From NCBI RefSeq assembly GCF_002943565.1, contig NZ_PJCH01000010.1, forward strand, positions 1 to 64,000: 64,000 nt of DNA. Direction: 5' to 3'. Origin of the DNA: Hyphococcus luteus (GTDB taxonomy: Bacteria; Pseudomonadota; Alphaproteobacteria; Caulobacterales; Parvularculaceae). A program made the position numbers and the translations under genes. Under the pieces are notes generated by a model. It made no database searches and was not told where the DNA came from. It saw only the letters and a program-made list of their open reading frames with translations. Below, in pieces: positions 9,832-18,407 of the stretch; the first letter of the stretch is position 1; each line of letters begins with the position of its first letter.

Positions 9832-12207
9832 ATGGGTGAGTACGGAGTGATAAAGAAAGGGGCGGCGGCGCGCCGTCGAATAAAGACAAGTCTGATGGCG
9901 GCGACGGCTTTGGGTGCAATGGTAGCGCTCCCGGGCCTCGCCCAGGCGCAGGACGAAATCGTCGTCACCGCGCAGTTCCGCGAGCAGAACCTGCAGGAAA
10001 CGCCGCTGGCGATCACGGCGGTGACCGGCGAAGATCTGACGCAGCGCGGCATCACCGACACGCAGGATCTTGCGAAGATCGCGCCGAGCGTGAACTTCCG
10101 CTCGACGGGCCCTTACGGCGGCAAAACCATGGGCGCTTATATCCGCGGCGTCGGCGCCAACGATTACAACTTCAACATCGAACCGGGCGTCGCTTTTTAC
10201 ATCGACGATGTCTATCTCGGACCGTCATTCGGCCTCCTGCTGAAGCTGATCGACCTTGAGCGTGCGGAAATTCTGCGCGGGCCTCAGGGCACGCTGAACG
10301 GCAAAAACGCCATCGGCGGCGCCGTGAAGCTTATCTCGGCGAAGCCGCAGGGCGATAACAGCGGTTACCTAAGCGCTGAGACCGGCTCCCGGAATCTCCT
10401 GCGCTTCAAAGGCGCGTTCGATGTCGGTCTCGCCGAAGATCTGGCGATGCGCGTTTCGGCCTTCTCCGAAAGTCAGGACGGGGTCGTGCAGCTTCTCGAC
10501 TTTGGCTGCGTCAATCCGGATTTGGTCGGCGACACGTCTGCGCCTCATACGGTTCGCGACGAGCAGCCGGCGCAAAGTTGTAAGCGCGGCACCCTCGGCA
10601 ACAGCCGGGTCAACGGCGCGCGTATCCAGTTCCGCTGGACTCCGTCCGATAATTTCGAGGCGAACCTGTCCGGCAACTATATCGACGACAATTCGGGCGG
10701 CGCGGCTGATGTTTTGCTCTTCGTCGATCCGTCGGGTTATTCGGGCTACGAAGAACCGAGCATGCCGGGCGTGCCGTTCTTCGAGACGGTTTACGGCGTT
10801 CCTTACGACGAACGCTTCCTGCCGCCGGACAATTATTCGAGCTATGCAACCTTCGAAGACCCGTATTACGGTCTCGACTTCTCCCCGCAGGCGACGATGT
10901 TGACGAAAGACGCCACGCTGACGATGGACTGGGAATTGAGCCCGACTCTCAACATCCAGTCGATTTCGGCCTGGCGCAGCATCGCCGGCACTTGGTCCTA
11001 TGACTCGGACTCCTCGCCGCTGGCGACGGACGGCGTTATCGACACGCAAAAACACGAGCAGTTCAGCCAGGAGCTCCGGATAAATGGCGCGTTCATGGAC
11101 GACCGTCTGCACTGGACTCTGGGCGGCTTCTATTATGACGCCACCCAGCGCGACATCGGCACTATTCAAGCCGTGCCGTTCAACTTCGCGATCCAGGTCG
11201 ACAGCTATCCCGAGCATGAAAACTATGCCGGGTTCCTCCATGTGGAGTACGACCTCACCGACGCCCTGACCCTGATTGGCGGCATTCGCCGGACATCGGA
11301 AGACAAGGTCTATCGCTTCATCGAGAACGATATTCCGGGCACGCCCAGCGGCGTTTTCCCGGGCGGCCTCGATGTGCCGGCGACGACCTCTTACGACCGG
11401 ACGGACTGGCGCGCCGGCATTCAGTACCAGGTCAATGACGATCACATGGTCTATTTCAACGTCTCGACCGGTTTCCGCGGCGGCGGCTTCAATCCGCGTC
11501 CGGCGAATCTTCAGTCGGTGACGCCGTTTGGACCGGAAGAGGTGACGAGCTACGAAGCGGGCGTCCGCAGCGAGTTCTTCGACAGCCGCGTGCGCTGGAA
11601 CAACACCGGCTATTACGCCAAATATAAGGGCATCCAGCTCAACGGCCGCATCGACTCGATCGTCGCCGGCGAGGCCTTCCCGGTCTCGGTGGTCACCAAC
11701 GCCGCCGAAGCGCGAATTTGGGGCATTGAGTCCGAATTCGAAGCGGACGTGAATCAGTCGGTCTTCCTTTACGGTTCGGTCAGCTACACCGACTTCCAGT
11801 ATCAGGACCTCGGTCCGGCCGCCGCTTTTGCGGCGACCAACGGGCCGACGCTGGATTCCACCCAGGCTTATACGCCGGAATGGCAGTTCAATCTGGGCTT
11901 CAACGCGACCTTGCCGTTCTTCACGGAATACGGGTCGCTCTATCTGAATGGCGACTACGCCTTCCAGTCCGAGCAATATCCTGACACGCGCAATCTCGAA
12001 GAGCTCAAGATCGACTCTTATGGCGTGGCGAATCTGCGCCTGACCTTCGTCGACAATGACGAAGATTGGGAATTCTCGGTCATCGGCTACAACATCACCG
12101 ATGAGAAGTACTTCTATCGGAAGAACTACGTCTCCGGGAACTGGCAGATCAAAGGGGTTCCCGCTCCCGGAGCCGAGTGGGGTATTTCGCTAAAGAGAAA
12201 CTTCTAG
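9832..12207 (+). CDS. TonB-dependent outer membrane receptor
   Basis: A 791-residue outer membrane receptor with a signal peptide (LPGLAQAQ cleavage region), a plug domain beginning DEIVVTAQFREQNLQETPLA and containing LRGPQGTLNGKNAIGGAVKL, and a beta-barrel ending in aromatic Phe (LKRNF). The type is common in sphingomonads and caulobacters, where such receptors import organic substrates rather than only iron complexes. A GGGAGG lies six bases before the ATG. It directly follows the PQQ dehydrogenase, so it probably imports the substrate of this cluster. It resembles the receptor at 46980 in the plug domain (EPGVAFYxDD segment in both). The ligand cannot be predicted. Confidence 0.94.
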   Translation: MGEYGVIKKGAAARRRIKTSLMAATALGAMVALPGLAQAQDEIVVTAQFREQNLQETPLAITAVTGEDLTQRGITDTQDLAKIAPSVNFRSTGPYGGKTMGAYIRGVGANDYNFNIEPGVAFYIDDVYLGPSFGLLLKLIDLERAEILRGPQGTLNGKNAIGGAVKLISAKPQGDNSGYLSAETGSRNLLRFKGAFDVGLAEDLAMRVSAFSESQDGVVQLLDFGCVNPDLVGDTSAPHTVRDEQPAQSCKRGTLGNSRVNGARIQFRWTPSDNFEANLSGNYIDDNSGGAADVLLFVDPSGYSGYEEPSMPGVPFFETVYGVPYDERFLPPDNYSSYATFEDPYYGLDFSPQATMLTKDATLTMDWELSPTLNIQSISAWRSIAGTWSYDSDSSPLATDGVIDTQKHEQFSQELRINGAFMDDRLHWTLGGFYYDATQRDIGTIQAVPFNFAIQVDSYPEHENYAGFLHVEYDLTDALTLIGGIRRTSEDKVYRFIENDIPGTPSGVFPGGLDVPATTSYDRTDWRAGIQYQVNDDHMVYFNVSTGFRGGGFNPRPANLQSVTPFGPEEVTSYEAGVRSEFFDSRVRWNNTGYYAKYKGIQLNGRIDSIVAGEAFPVSVVTNAAEARIWGIESEFEADVNQSVFLYGSVSYTDFQYQDLGPAAAFAATNGPTLDSTQAYTPEWQFNLGFNATLPFFTEYGSLYLNGDYAFQSEQYPDTRNLEELKIDSYGVANLRLTFVDNDEDWEFSVIGYNITDEKYFYRKNYVSGNWQIKGVPAPGAEWGISLKRNF

Positions 12208-12216
12208 CGAAATTAC

Positions 12217-12248
12217 GCGGGAGGAAGGTCCTTCCCCCTTCCTCCCGC
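12217..12248 (+). terminator. Strong 12-bp stem-loop after the TonB receptor
   Basis: GCGGGAGGAAGG at 12217-12228 pairs perfectly with CCTTCCTCCCGC at 12237-12248 across an 8-base loop, beginning ten bases after the stop. There is no run of T directly after it, only a CTTTT further on, so termination may be partial or Rho-aided. Confidence 0.6.
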
Positions 12249-12363
12249 AAACCGGCTTTTGGATTATGTTTCGTAATGACTGTGATCTGATAGGCTCGGG
12301 TACCAATAGGCGCTGTGCTGTGAAAATTCTGCCGCAACGCTTCCTTTGACTTAGGAGTTTGAG

Positions 12364-13137
12364 TTGCAACATAAGCTTTCATCATCGGAACGTGCGGACG
12401 AGTTGGAAGACCGGATGGCCCGCGAGCTTGAGGCCGGTTTCGAGCATGTCCCGATCCGCTCGACGATTTATCGTTCGGGCGCGGAAGACCCGACCACTTT
12501 CACGCATGATTTCGACAAGCTTGTCGCTTCGGGCAATCTTGGACTGATGGGGCCGGATCCGCGGCTTTCCGAAATGCCGGAAAAGCCGACTCTGATCGAT
12601 TTTTTCAAACAGCGCATGTGCAACACTCAGCATCTCATGCAGAGCGCCAGGCTTGCCCTTAACAATGGCTATGGCGAGAAGGTGGCGTTCGCATGTCTCG
12701 TGCACGACATCAGCGTGACGAGTTTCATTTCCGGCGATCATGGCTATTGGGGCCGACAGCTTCTTGAGCCCTATGTGGATGAAGAAGTCGCCTGGGCGGT
12801 GGAGGCGCATCAGTATATTCGCTTCTATCCGGACGAAGAGATGGGCTATGAATATCCTGAAGCCTATATCAAATATTTCGGGGAAGACTTCGTTCCGGAG
12901 CCTTACATCCGAGAAGCTTATGAACGCGCCCGCAATCACAAATGGTACAGGACCGGGCGCTATATCACCATGAACGATGTTTATGCGTTCGATCCCAATG
13001 TGAGAAAACTTGAGATCGAGGAATTCACCGACCTGATTGGACGTCATTTCCGGCAGCCTGACGAGGGGCTCGGTTTTGACCACAGTCCGAGCGCTCATAT
13101 GTGGCGCACGATCATGTGGCCGACGCGGGCTCTCTAG
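12364..13137 (+). CDS. HD-domain protein, candidate di-iron oxygenase or hydrolase
   Basis: A 257-residue cytoplasmic protein with an HD-superfamily metal site: H90 (NTQHLM), H114-D115 (LVHDI), H126 (GDHGYWG), H149 (EAHQY) and a likely D205 (TMNDVY). Four His and two Asp suit a dinuclear site. The spacings H90-H114 (24), H126-H149 (23) and H149-D205 (56) are close to what I recall for the organophosphonate oxygenase PhnZ, so a mixed-valent di-iron oxygenase is as plausible as a phosphohydrolase. The start is TTG, supported by AGGAG at 12353-12357 with a six-base gap. It lies between the TonB receptor and an SBF transporter and has no signal peptide. The substrate is unknown. Confidence 0.8.
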   Translation: MQHKLSSSERADELEDRMARELEAGFEHVPIRSTIYRSGAEDPTTFTHDFDKLVASGNLGLMGPDPRLSEMPEKPTLIDFFKQRMCNTQHLMQSARLALNNGYGEKVAFACLVHDISVTSFISGDHGYWGRQLLEPYVDEEVAWAVEAHQYIRFYPDEEMGYEYPEAYIKYFGEDFVPEPYIREAYERARNHKWYRTGRYITMNDVYAFDPNVRKLEIEEFTDLIGRHFRQPDEGLGFDHSPSAHMWRTIMWPTRAL

Positions 13138-13335
13138 CCGTCGTCAGTCGATCTGAATGAGATCGGAACGGGGCGCAAACTGCGGCGCGAGAGGGCTCTT
13201 CACGATGATTTCCGTGTCCAGGTGGAATGAGCCGGCCGTTTGCGCGGCGGCGCGGGCGGGGGCTGTCCGGATACTGATGGTTTCGCGCGCTGTCGCTAAA
13301 TTGGTTCGAACAAATACAAGGCGGTGGGGCCTCAA

Positions 13336-14376
13336 ATGACGTCTGAGCAGCTGGGAGGAGGGGAGGTTCCCGCAAAACGCCCGTTATGGGTCGCGCTGAC
13401 GCCGGATGTGTTCACGCTGGCCCTGGTCGGAACTGTCGTGCTGGCCTCGCTTTTTCCGGCGAGAGGCGGTTTCGTCGCAGCCACCGACATTGTCGGACGC
13501 TGTGCGATCATTCTTCTGTTTTTTCTGCATGGAGCCAATCTTTCGCGCAAATCGGTCATTGCGGGGGTGCGCGACTGGCGGCTGCATCTCATTGTTTTCG
13601 GCAGCACTTTCCTTTTGTTCCCGGTGATCGGTCTGGCGCTCAGTCCGTTAAGCGGACGCGTTATCGACAGCTCCCTTTACGCCGGACTTCTCTTTTTGTG
13701 CTGCCTGCCGTCCACGGTGCAGTCGTCCATCGCCTTCACTTCGATTGCGCGCGGCAATGTGCCGGCGGCCGTGTGCTCGGCCTCGCTGTCAAATCTCTCG
13801 GGCGTTTTCATCACGCCTTTGCTGGCCGGGCTTCTGCTTTCCCGGCACAGCGCCGTCAGCTTCGATTCCTGGACGTCGATCGTCGGCTCGATCCTTGCGC
13901 CGTTCCTTGTCGGCCAGCTGTTTCAGACGCGTCTCGGGCCCATTCTGGCGCGTCATAAATCGGTTGTCGGCATTGTGGACCGGGGCTCGGTGCTGATCAT
14001 GGTTTACGCCGCTTTCGGCAAGGCGATGGTCAACGGCATCTGGAGCTCCATTTCGCCGGACCAGCTGGCGATCCTCGTGGGTGTCTGCTTCGTCGTTTTG
14101 ATGATCGTCATGTTCGCCATGCGGTCGGTTTCGCGCTATCTGAACCTGTCTCTGGCCGACGAGGCCACGGTCGTGTTTTGCGGCTCGAAAAAATCGCTGA
14201 TCACCGGCGTTCCCATGGCCAGCATTCTCTTCCCCGCCGCGTCGGTCGGCGCCGTGGTGCTGCCCTTGATGATCTTTCACCAGATGCAGCTCATCGTCTG
14301 CGCCTTTGTCGCGCGCGCTTACCGGCATGAGGCCGACCGCCAACTCGCCAGCGGGGTCAAGCCGGCGGCGCCTTAA
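13336..14376 (+). CDS. Bile acid:sodium symporter (SBF-like) family transporter
   Basis: A roughly 346-residue inner membrane protein with about ten hydrophobic segments, of the SBF/BASS fold (SBF-like branch, YfeH type). Segments such as IILLFFLHGANLSRKSV, FLCCLPSTVQSSIAFTSIARGN and FCGSKKSLITGVPMASILFP are characteristic of the family; the second contains the crossover-helix region. BASS proteins move organic anions with sodium. The ATG at 13336 is preferred over the GTG at 13324, though neither has a strong ribosome site. It is followed by a LysR regulator and preceded by the HD-domain gene, so it may import or export the cluster's acidic intermediate. A bile acid substrate should not be assumed. 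Confidence 0.85.
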   Translation: MTSEQLGGGEVPAKRPLWVALTPDVFTLALVGTVVLASLFPARGGFVAATDIVGRCAIILLFFLHGANLSRKSVIAGVRDWRLHLIVFGSTFLLFPVIGLALSPLSGRVIDSSLYAGLLFLCCLPSTVQSSIAFTSIARGNVPAAVCSASLSNLSGVFITPLLAGLLLSRHSAVSFDSWTSIVGSILAPFLVGQLFQTRLGPILARHKSVVGIVDRGSVLIMVYAAFGKAMVNGIWSSISPDQLAILVGVCFVVLMIVMFAMRSVSRYLNLSLADEATVVFCGSKKSLITGVPMASILFPAASVGAVVLPLMIFHQMQLIVCAFVARAYRHEADRQLASGVKPAAP

Positions 14377-14413
14377 CCATTTTATTCAGTTTGCAGGCGC
14401 TGTGCGCTTCCTT

Positions 14414-14440
14414 ATAAGGCGTTATCATAAAACGTTATGA
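14414..14440. promoter_or_regulatory. Two adjacent inverted repeats over the LysR start
   Basis: ATAA-GGCG-TTAT (14414-14425) and TCATAA-AACG-TTATGA (14425-14440) lie next to each other with centres 13 bp apart; the second covers the ATG of the LysR gene. They have the same half-site with four-base spacers and could be an autoregulatory operator. Confidence 0.4.
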
Positions 14441-15318
14441 ACAATCGTGGTTTTGATCCGGTTTTGCTTAGATCGTTCCTCGCGGTGGCGGGCGCGAACA
14501 GCTTCACGGCTGCCGGCCGAAAATTGGGCCTGCAGCAATCGACAGTCAGTCAGCATATCAAGCGCCTTGAACGCGCCGTGGGCCGCCGGCTTCTGGTCCG
14601 GGACACCCATACGGTCACCCTGACCGCCGACGGGGCGGCGATGCTGGAATTCGCCCAGCGCATTCTCGAAATCGAAGAGCGCGCTCATGCGCATTTCGCC
14701 GCTTCGGCTTTACGGGGCAGGGTGCGGCTCGGCGTCTCGGAAGATTTCGTCTTGTCGCGCCTTGCCTCGGTGCTGAAGAGCTTCCGGCGGTCCAACCCAT
14801 CGGTCGATCTGGAACTGTCGGTCGGGCTCGCAGAGCCGCTTTACGAAAAGCTTGAAAACGGAGAACTCGATCTTTTGTTTTCGAAGCGCAGGAAAGGCGA
14901 CGACCGCGGCGAGACTGTCTGGCGTGAAAAGCTCGTCTGGATCGCCAGCGAGGATTTCGATTTCTGGGCCGACCGGCCGGTGCCGCTCGTTACGTTCCCG
15001 CCGCCCAGCATCACCCGTTCGGGCGCGATCGAAGCGCTTGAAAATGCAGGGCGCGAATGGCGCATCACCTGCACCAGCGGCAGTCTAAGCGGCATTCTCG
15101 CCGCAGTGGAGGCGGGGCTCGGGATTTCGGCCCAATCCCGCCATTTGACGCCGCTGTCGCTGATCGTTCCGCAGGACGGCGTGCATCTGCCCGAGCTCGG
15201 CGAGGTGGAATTCGTGGTCGTCAGCGCGACCCGCGCCATGGCGCCGCCGGTCGCCGCGCTCGCCAATGTCATTCTCGAGGGCGGGCTGGGGCTCGGCGAC
15301 GTCGATATTCCCCAATAG
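14437..15318 (+). CDS. LysR-family transcriptional regulator
   Basis: A 293-residue regulator. The N-terminal winged helix-turn-helix is evident: LLRSFLAVAGANSFTAAGRK, then QQSTVSQHIKRLERAVGRRL and TLTADGAAML (residues about 6-70). The C-terminal part is a periplasmic-binding-like effector domain (LGVSEDFVLSRLASVL onward). It lies 60 bases behind the SBF transporter in the same orientation, so it is probably the local regulator of the VOC/PQQ/TonB/HD/SBF cluster. LysR proteins normally sense a pathway metabolite and usually repress their own gene. The inverted repeats at its start codon fit that role. Confidence 0.92.
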   Translation: MNNRGFDPVLLRSFLAVAGANSFTAAGRKLGLQQSTVSQHIKRLERAVGRRLLVRDTHTVTLTADGAAMLEFAQRILEIEERAHAHFAASALRGRVRLGVSEDFVLSRLASVLKSFRRSNPSVDLELSVGLAEPLYEKLENGELDLLFSKRRKGDDRGETVWREKLVWIASEDFDFWADRPVPLVTFPPPSITRSGAIEALENAGREWRITCTSGSLSGILAAVEAGLGISAQSRHLTPLSLIVPQDGVHLPELGEVEFVVVSATRAMAPPVAALANVILEGGLGLGDVDIPQ

Positions 15319-15542
15319 ACGCCGCCGTTGCGCCTATTTTTCGCCGCTGCGGAACGCCTTCATTTGCTGGTTTATGGCCCGCAAACCCTTTCTGGCGGCG
15401 CAATAAGCCGCCAGGAAGGAAGTCAAAAGGGTCCGATAGGCGAAGCTGCTCGGAATGGGGTATAGAGCGGTTGTCGGCGGCGGGCGGAAATTGTATGTCC
15501 TGCAAACAATTTTCTCACCGAGCCACAAGCAGACAGGACAGC

Positions 15543-16409
15543 ATGACGGCGAAAATCATCGACGGCAACAAAGTGGCGGCGAAAATCCGCGACGAGTGCA
15601 AGATCCGGGTTGACGCATTGAAGGAAAAGGCCGGCGTGACGCCGGGCCTCGCCGTTGTTCTTGTGGGCGAAGACCCGGCGTCCGCTGTTTACGTCCGCAA
15701 CAAGGTGCGCGCCTGCGAGGCGGTCGGCATTAAGTCCTATACGCACCGGCTCGATGCGTCGGTGACGACGGAAGAGCTTGTGGTGCTCGTTCATCAACTC
15801 AACGCCGATACGGGCGTGCATGGCGTTCTGGTGCAGCTGCCGCTGCCCAAGCACATCGATATGGAGCGCGTCCTCGAAACCATTTCGCCGGAAAAGGATG
15901 TGGATGGCTTCCATCTTTACAATGTGGGCGGGCTCGTTCTGGGCAAGGGCGATTTCTTTCCGCCCTGCACGCCTTACGGCGTCGTCAAGATGCTCGAAAG
16001 TGAGAATATCAAGGTCGAAGGCCAGAATGTCGTCGTGGTCGGCGCGTCGAACATTGTCGGCAAGCCGATGGCGATCATGTTGATGGGGCAGGACGCCACC
16101 GTCGCCATCTGCCACGCCAAGACGCGCGATCTCGCCCAGTTTACGATCCTCGCCGACATCCTCGTGGTGGCGGCGGGCGTGCCCAATCTCATTCTTGGAC
16201 AAATGGTCAAGACCGGCGCGGTGGTGATCGACGTGGGCATCAACCGCCTGCCGGACGGCAAGCTTGTGGGCGATGTCGATTTCGAAAGCGTTTCGAAAAA
16301 GGCGTCTTACATCACGCCGGTGCCGGGCGGCGTCGGACCGATGACCGTGACCATGCTGCTTGAAAACACGATCGATTCCGCGGAGCGGATGGCTGCAAAG
16401 AAAAACTGA
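15543..16409 (+). CDS. folD: Methylenetetrahydrofolate dehydrogenase/cyclohydrolase
   Basis: Bifunctional cytoplasmic enzyme of one-carbon metabolism that interconverts 5,10-methylene-THF and 10-formyl-THF using NADP+. The ATG at 15543 gives 288 residues, the family norm, with an N-terminus (MTAKIIDGNKVAAKIR) that matches. Landmarks are the catalytic Lys context YVRNKVRACEAVGI (about residue 56), QLPLPKHID, KDVDGFH, PCTPYGVV, the nucleotide-binding VVVGASNIVGKPMA, and PGGVGPMTVTML. The longer frame from 15057 is a shadow over the LysR gene. The stop lies seven bases from the end of the convergent tetR-type gene with no room for a separate terminator. Confidence 0.97.
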   Translation: MTAKIIDGNKVAAKIRDECKIRVDALKEKAGVTPGLAVVLVGEDPASAVYVRNKVRACEAVGIKSYTHRLDASVTTEELVVLVHQLNADTGVHGVLVQLPLPKHIDMERVLETISPEKDVDGFHLYNVGGLVLGKGDFFPPCTPYGVVKMLESENIKVEGQNVVVVGASNIVGKPMAIMLMGQDATVAICHAKTRDLAQFTILADILVVAAGVPNLILGQMVKTGAVVIDVGINRLPDGKLVGDVDFESVSKKASYITPVPGGVGPMTVTMLLENTIDSAERMAAKKN

Positions 16410-16415
16410 GAATTT

Positions 16416-17012
16416 CTAGGCGTTCCGCTTGCTCGGGCGGCGGAAGAGAAGCTCGACAATGTCGCGCGCAATTCGAACGACCGCTTCCTTGTCGATATCG
16501 GGATTGATGATGTTGCGGATGCCGAGCCCCTGGATCAGAGCGACGAAGACTTCGAGCCGCGCCTCCAAATCGTCAACGTCGACGTTTTCGCGCAGATAAC
16601 TCAGCACTTTGGCCCTCATGTCCGCATTCATGTTGCGGATAGACGCCGCAATCTCGTCATTGCGGGTGGCTTCCGCGGCGATTTCCAGCATCAGCGTGGA
16701 CCAGAACGGGTCGGTGTCTGTGGCAAAGCTGTCGGAGAGGTTTTCGATCATCATGTCGACAAGCTTGTCGCCCGCGTGCCGGTAGCGTTCGAGGGTCTCC
16801 AGCTTTTCGTCGAAATGGGCGCGGATCATCTCGGCGATGATCTGCTCCTTGCTCTCGAAATAGTGATAGATGTGCCCGGGGCTCATTTTCGCTTCTTTGG
16901 CGATCTGAGCCATGCGCGCGCCATGGAAGCCGCTCGCGATAAAACTGCGTTCCGCCGCCCTTAATATGCGTTCGCGGCGGGCGTCTGCGGGTTTCGCCAG
17001 GGCCTCGGACAT
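16416..17012 (-). CDS. TetR/AcrR-family regulator of the adjacent RND pump
   Basis: A 198-residue repressor. The N-terminal helix-turn-helix is typical (RRERILRAAERSFIASGFHG, then MAQIAKEAKMSPGHIYHYF, ESKEQIIAEM), followed by a helical ligand domain resembling TetR C-terminal family 6. It is divergent from the RND operon with a 191-bp shared promoter region holding a 22-bp near-perfect palindrome. This is the standard AcrR/MexR-type arrangement, in which the regulator represses the pump and itself until a toxic ligand binds. Confidence 0.93.
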   Translation of the reverse strand: MSEALAKPADARRERILRAAERSFIASGFHGARMAQIAKEAKMSPGHIYHYFESKEQIIAEMIRAHFDEKLETLERYRHAGDKLVDMMIENLSDSFATDTDPFWSTLMLEIAAEATRNDEIAASIRNMNADMRAKVLSYLRENVDVDDLEARLEVFVALIQGLGIRNIINPDIDKEAVVRIARDIVELLFRRPSKRNA

Positions 17013-17092
17013 GCCTATCGCAGTCTCCTCTCAAGCTTATTGCGCCGCACAAAAACGCTTGCCAGCGGCGCATTCGTCGTGTAAAAGAATAT

Positions 17093-17114
17093 TTAGAATA
17101 AACGTTCATTCTAA
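17093..17114. promoter_or_regulatory. 22-bp palindromic operator between tetR-type gene and RND operon
   Basis: TTAGAAT at 17093-17099 and ATTCTAA at 17108-17114 flank a central AACGTT (17101-17106). Only the pair at 17100/17107 breaks symmetry, giving 20 of 22 matched bases. Size and location fit a TetR-dimer operator acting on both divergent promoters. Confidence 0.8.
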
Positions 17115-17203
17115 TCAAGCCCTCAGAAATTCTTACGCTTTTGGGGGTTTATTTCTGTCCTGGAGACCGGTCGAAAGCGCCTTTGATGCCATTAGTTATA
17201 TCT

Positions 17204-18376
17204 ATGATTAGGAACCTGAGTTTGCCCGTCATGGCTGCGGCCCTGCTCGTCGGGTGCGGCGGCGAACAAAACGCCGCCATGCAGCGCCCGGCGCCGGAAG
17301 TCGCCGTGGAAACGGTGAAGACGCAAACCGTCCGGCTGTCGGTGACGTTGCCGGGCCGGACGGCTTCTTACCGGGTTGCTGAAGTGCGTCCGCAGGTTTC
17401 CGGCATCATTCTGGAGAGGACTTTCGAGGAAGGCGCCGCCGTCGCCGCCGGCCAGCCGCTCTATCAGATCGACCCGGCGCCTTATCAGGCGGCGGTCGAC
17501 AGCGCCGCGGCTTCCATGGCGCGGGCCGAGGCCATGGTTGTCGCCGCGGAAAATCGCGAAGAACGGTTTGCGCGCCTTGTGAAAGTCAATGGCGTCAGCA
17601 AGCAGGATTTTGACGACGCCGCCGCCGCCGCCAAACAGGCGCGTGCGGAAGTGGCGCTGGCGCGTGCGGCGCTTGAAAGCGCGAAGATCGATCTTGAACG
17701 CACGACCATCAAGGCGCCGATCGACGGGCGCATCGGGCGCACCCTCGTGACCAGCGGCGCGCTCGTCAACGCCAATCAGGCGCAGGAGCTCGCCATTATC
17801 AATGCGCTCGATCCGATTTACGTGGACGTCTCGCAGTCAAGCGCGGAATTGTTGCGCCTGAAACGCAAGCTCGCGAGCGGCGAGCTTGAAACGCTCGACG
17901 ACGGCCAGCTTGAAGTCAATCTCACCCTTGAGGATGGCGGCGCTTATGAGCATCCCGGCCAACTCGCGTTGACGGAAGTGAATGTCGAGCCCGGAACCGG
18001 GTCGATCACCTTGCGCGCCGTCTTTCCCAACCCGGAAGGATTGCTGCTTCCCGGCATGTTCGTGCGCGCGGAAATTATCGAAGGCGCGCGCGACGATGCG
18101 ATTCTGGTTCCGCAACAGGCGGTCACCCGCAATCCGCAGGGCGAAGGCGTCGTCTATGTGGTCAATGCGGACAACAAGATCGAGGAGCGGATCGTCAAGG
18201 TCGATCGCGCTATCGGAGACAAATGGCTGATCGCCTCCGGGCTCAAACCCGGCGAACGGATCGTTGTTGAAGGGTTTCAGCGCATCCGTCCGGGCGCCGA
18301 GGTGAGCCCCGTTGAGCTGTCTTCACCTGCGAGCGACGGCGCCGTGGCTGCGTCCAATTCATCCGGCATGCAGTAG
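17204..18376 (+). CDS. RND efflux periplasmic adaptor (AcrA/MexA type), lipoprotein
   Basis: Membrane fusion protein that links the inner membrane RND pump to the outer membrane channel. It is about 390 residues with a lipobox (LLVGC), a split lipoyl domain (VRPQVSGIILERTFEEG and TTIKAPIDGRIGRTLV), a coiled-coil hairpin rich in Ala, Glu and Arg (about residues 85-150), and beta-barrel and membrane-proximal domains. The ATG at 17204 gives a compact lipoprotein signal; 17186 is the alternative. It is first in a three-gene adaptor-pump-channel operon controlled by the divergent TetR-type gene. Confidence 0.94.
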   Translation: MIRNLSLPVMAAALLVGCGGEQNAAMQRPAPEVAVETVKTQTVRLSVTLPGRTASYRVAEVRPQVSGIILERTFEEGAAVAAGQPLYQIDPAPYQAAVDSAAASMARAEAMVVAAENREERFARLVKVNGVSKQDFDDAAAAAKQARAEVALARAALESAKIDLERTTIKAPIDGRIGRTLVTSGALVNANQAQELAIINALDPIYVDVSQSSAELLRLKRKLASGELETLDDGQLEVNLTLEDGGAYEHPGQLALTEVNVEPGTGSITLRAVFPNPEGLLLPGMFVRAEIIEGARDDAILVPQQAVTRNPQGEGVVYVVNADNKIEERIVKVDRAIGDKWLIASGLKPGERIVVEGFQRIRPGAEVSPVELSSPASDGAVAASNSSGMQ

Positions 18377-18407
18377 CGGCGTCAGCGCGTTTAGAGGCTA
18401 TCCCCCC

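Noticed and set aside
13336-14376. Idea that the SBF-family gene marks bile-acid metabolism
   Set aside because: The SBF/BASS family carries many organic anions, and no steroid-degradation genes are present in the window.
15334-15528. 64-codon minus-strand ORF between LysR and folD
   Set aside because: The tail (SSFAYRTLLTSFLAAYCAAR) looks mildly protein-like, but the start is TTG without a ribosome site and no family is recognised, so it is not called.
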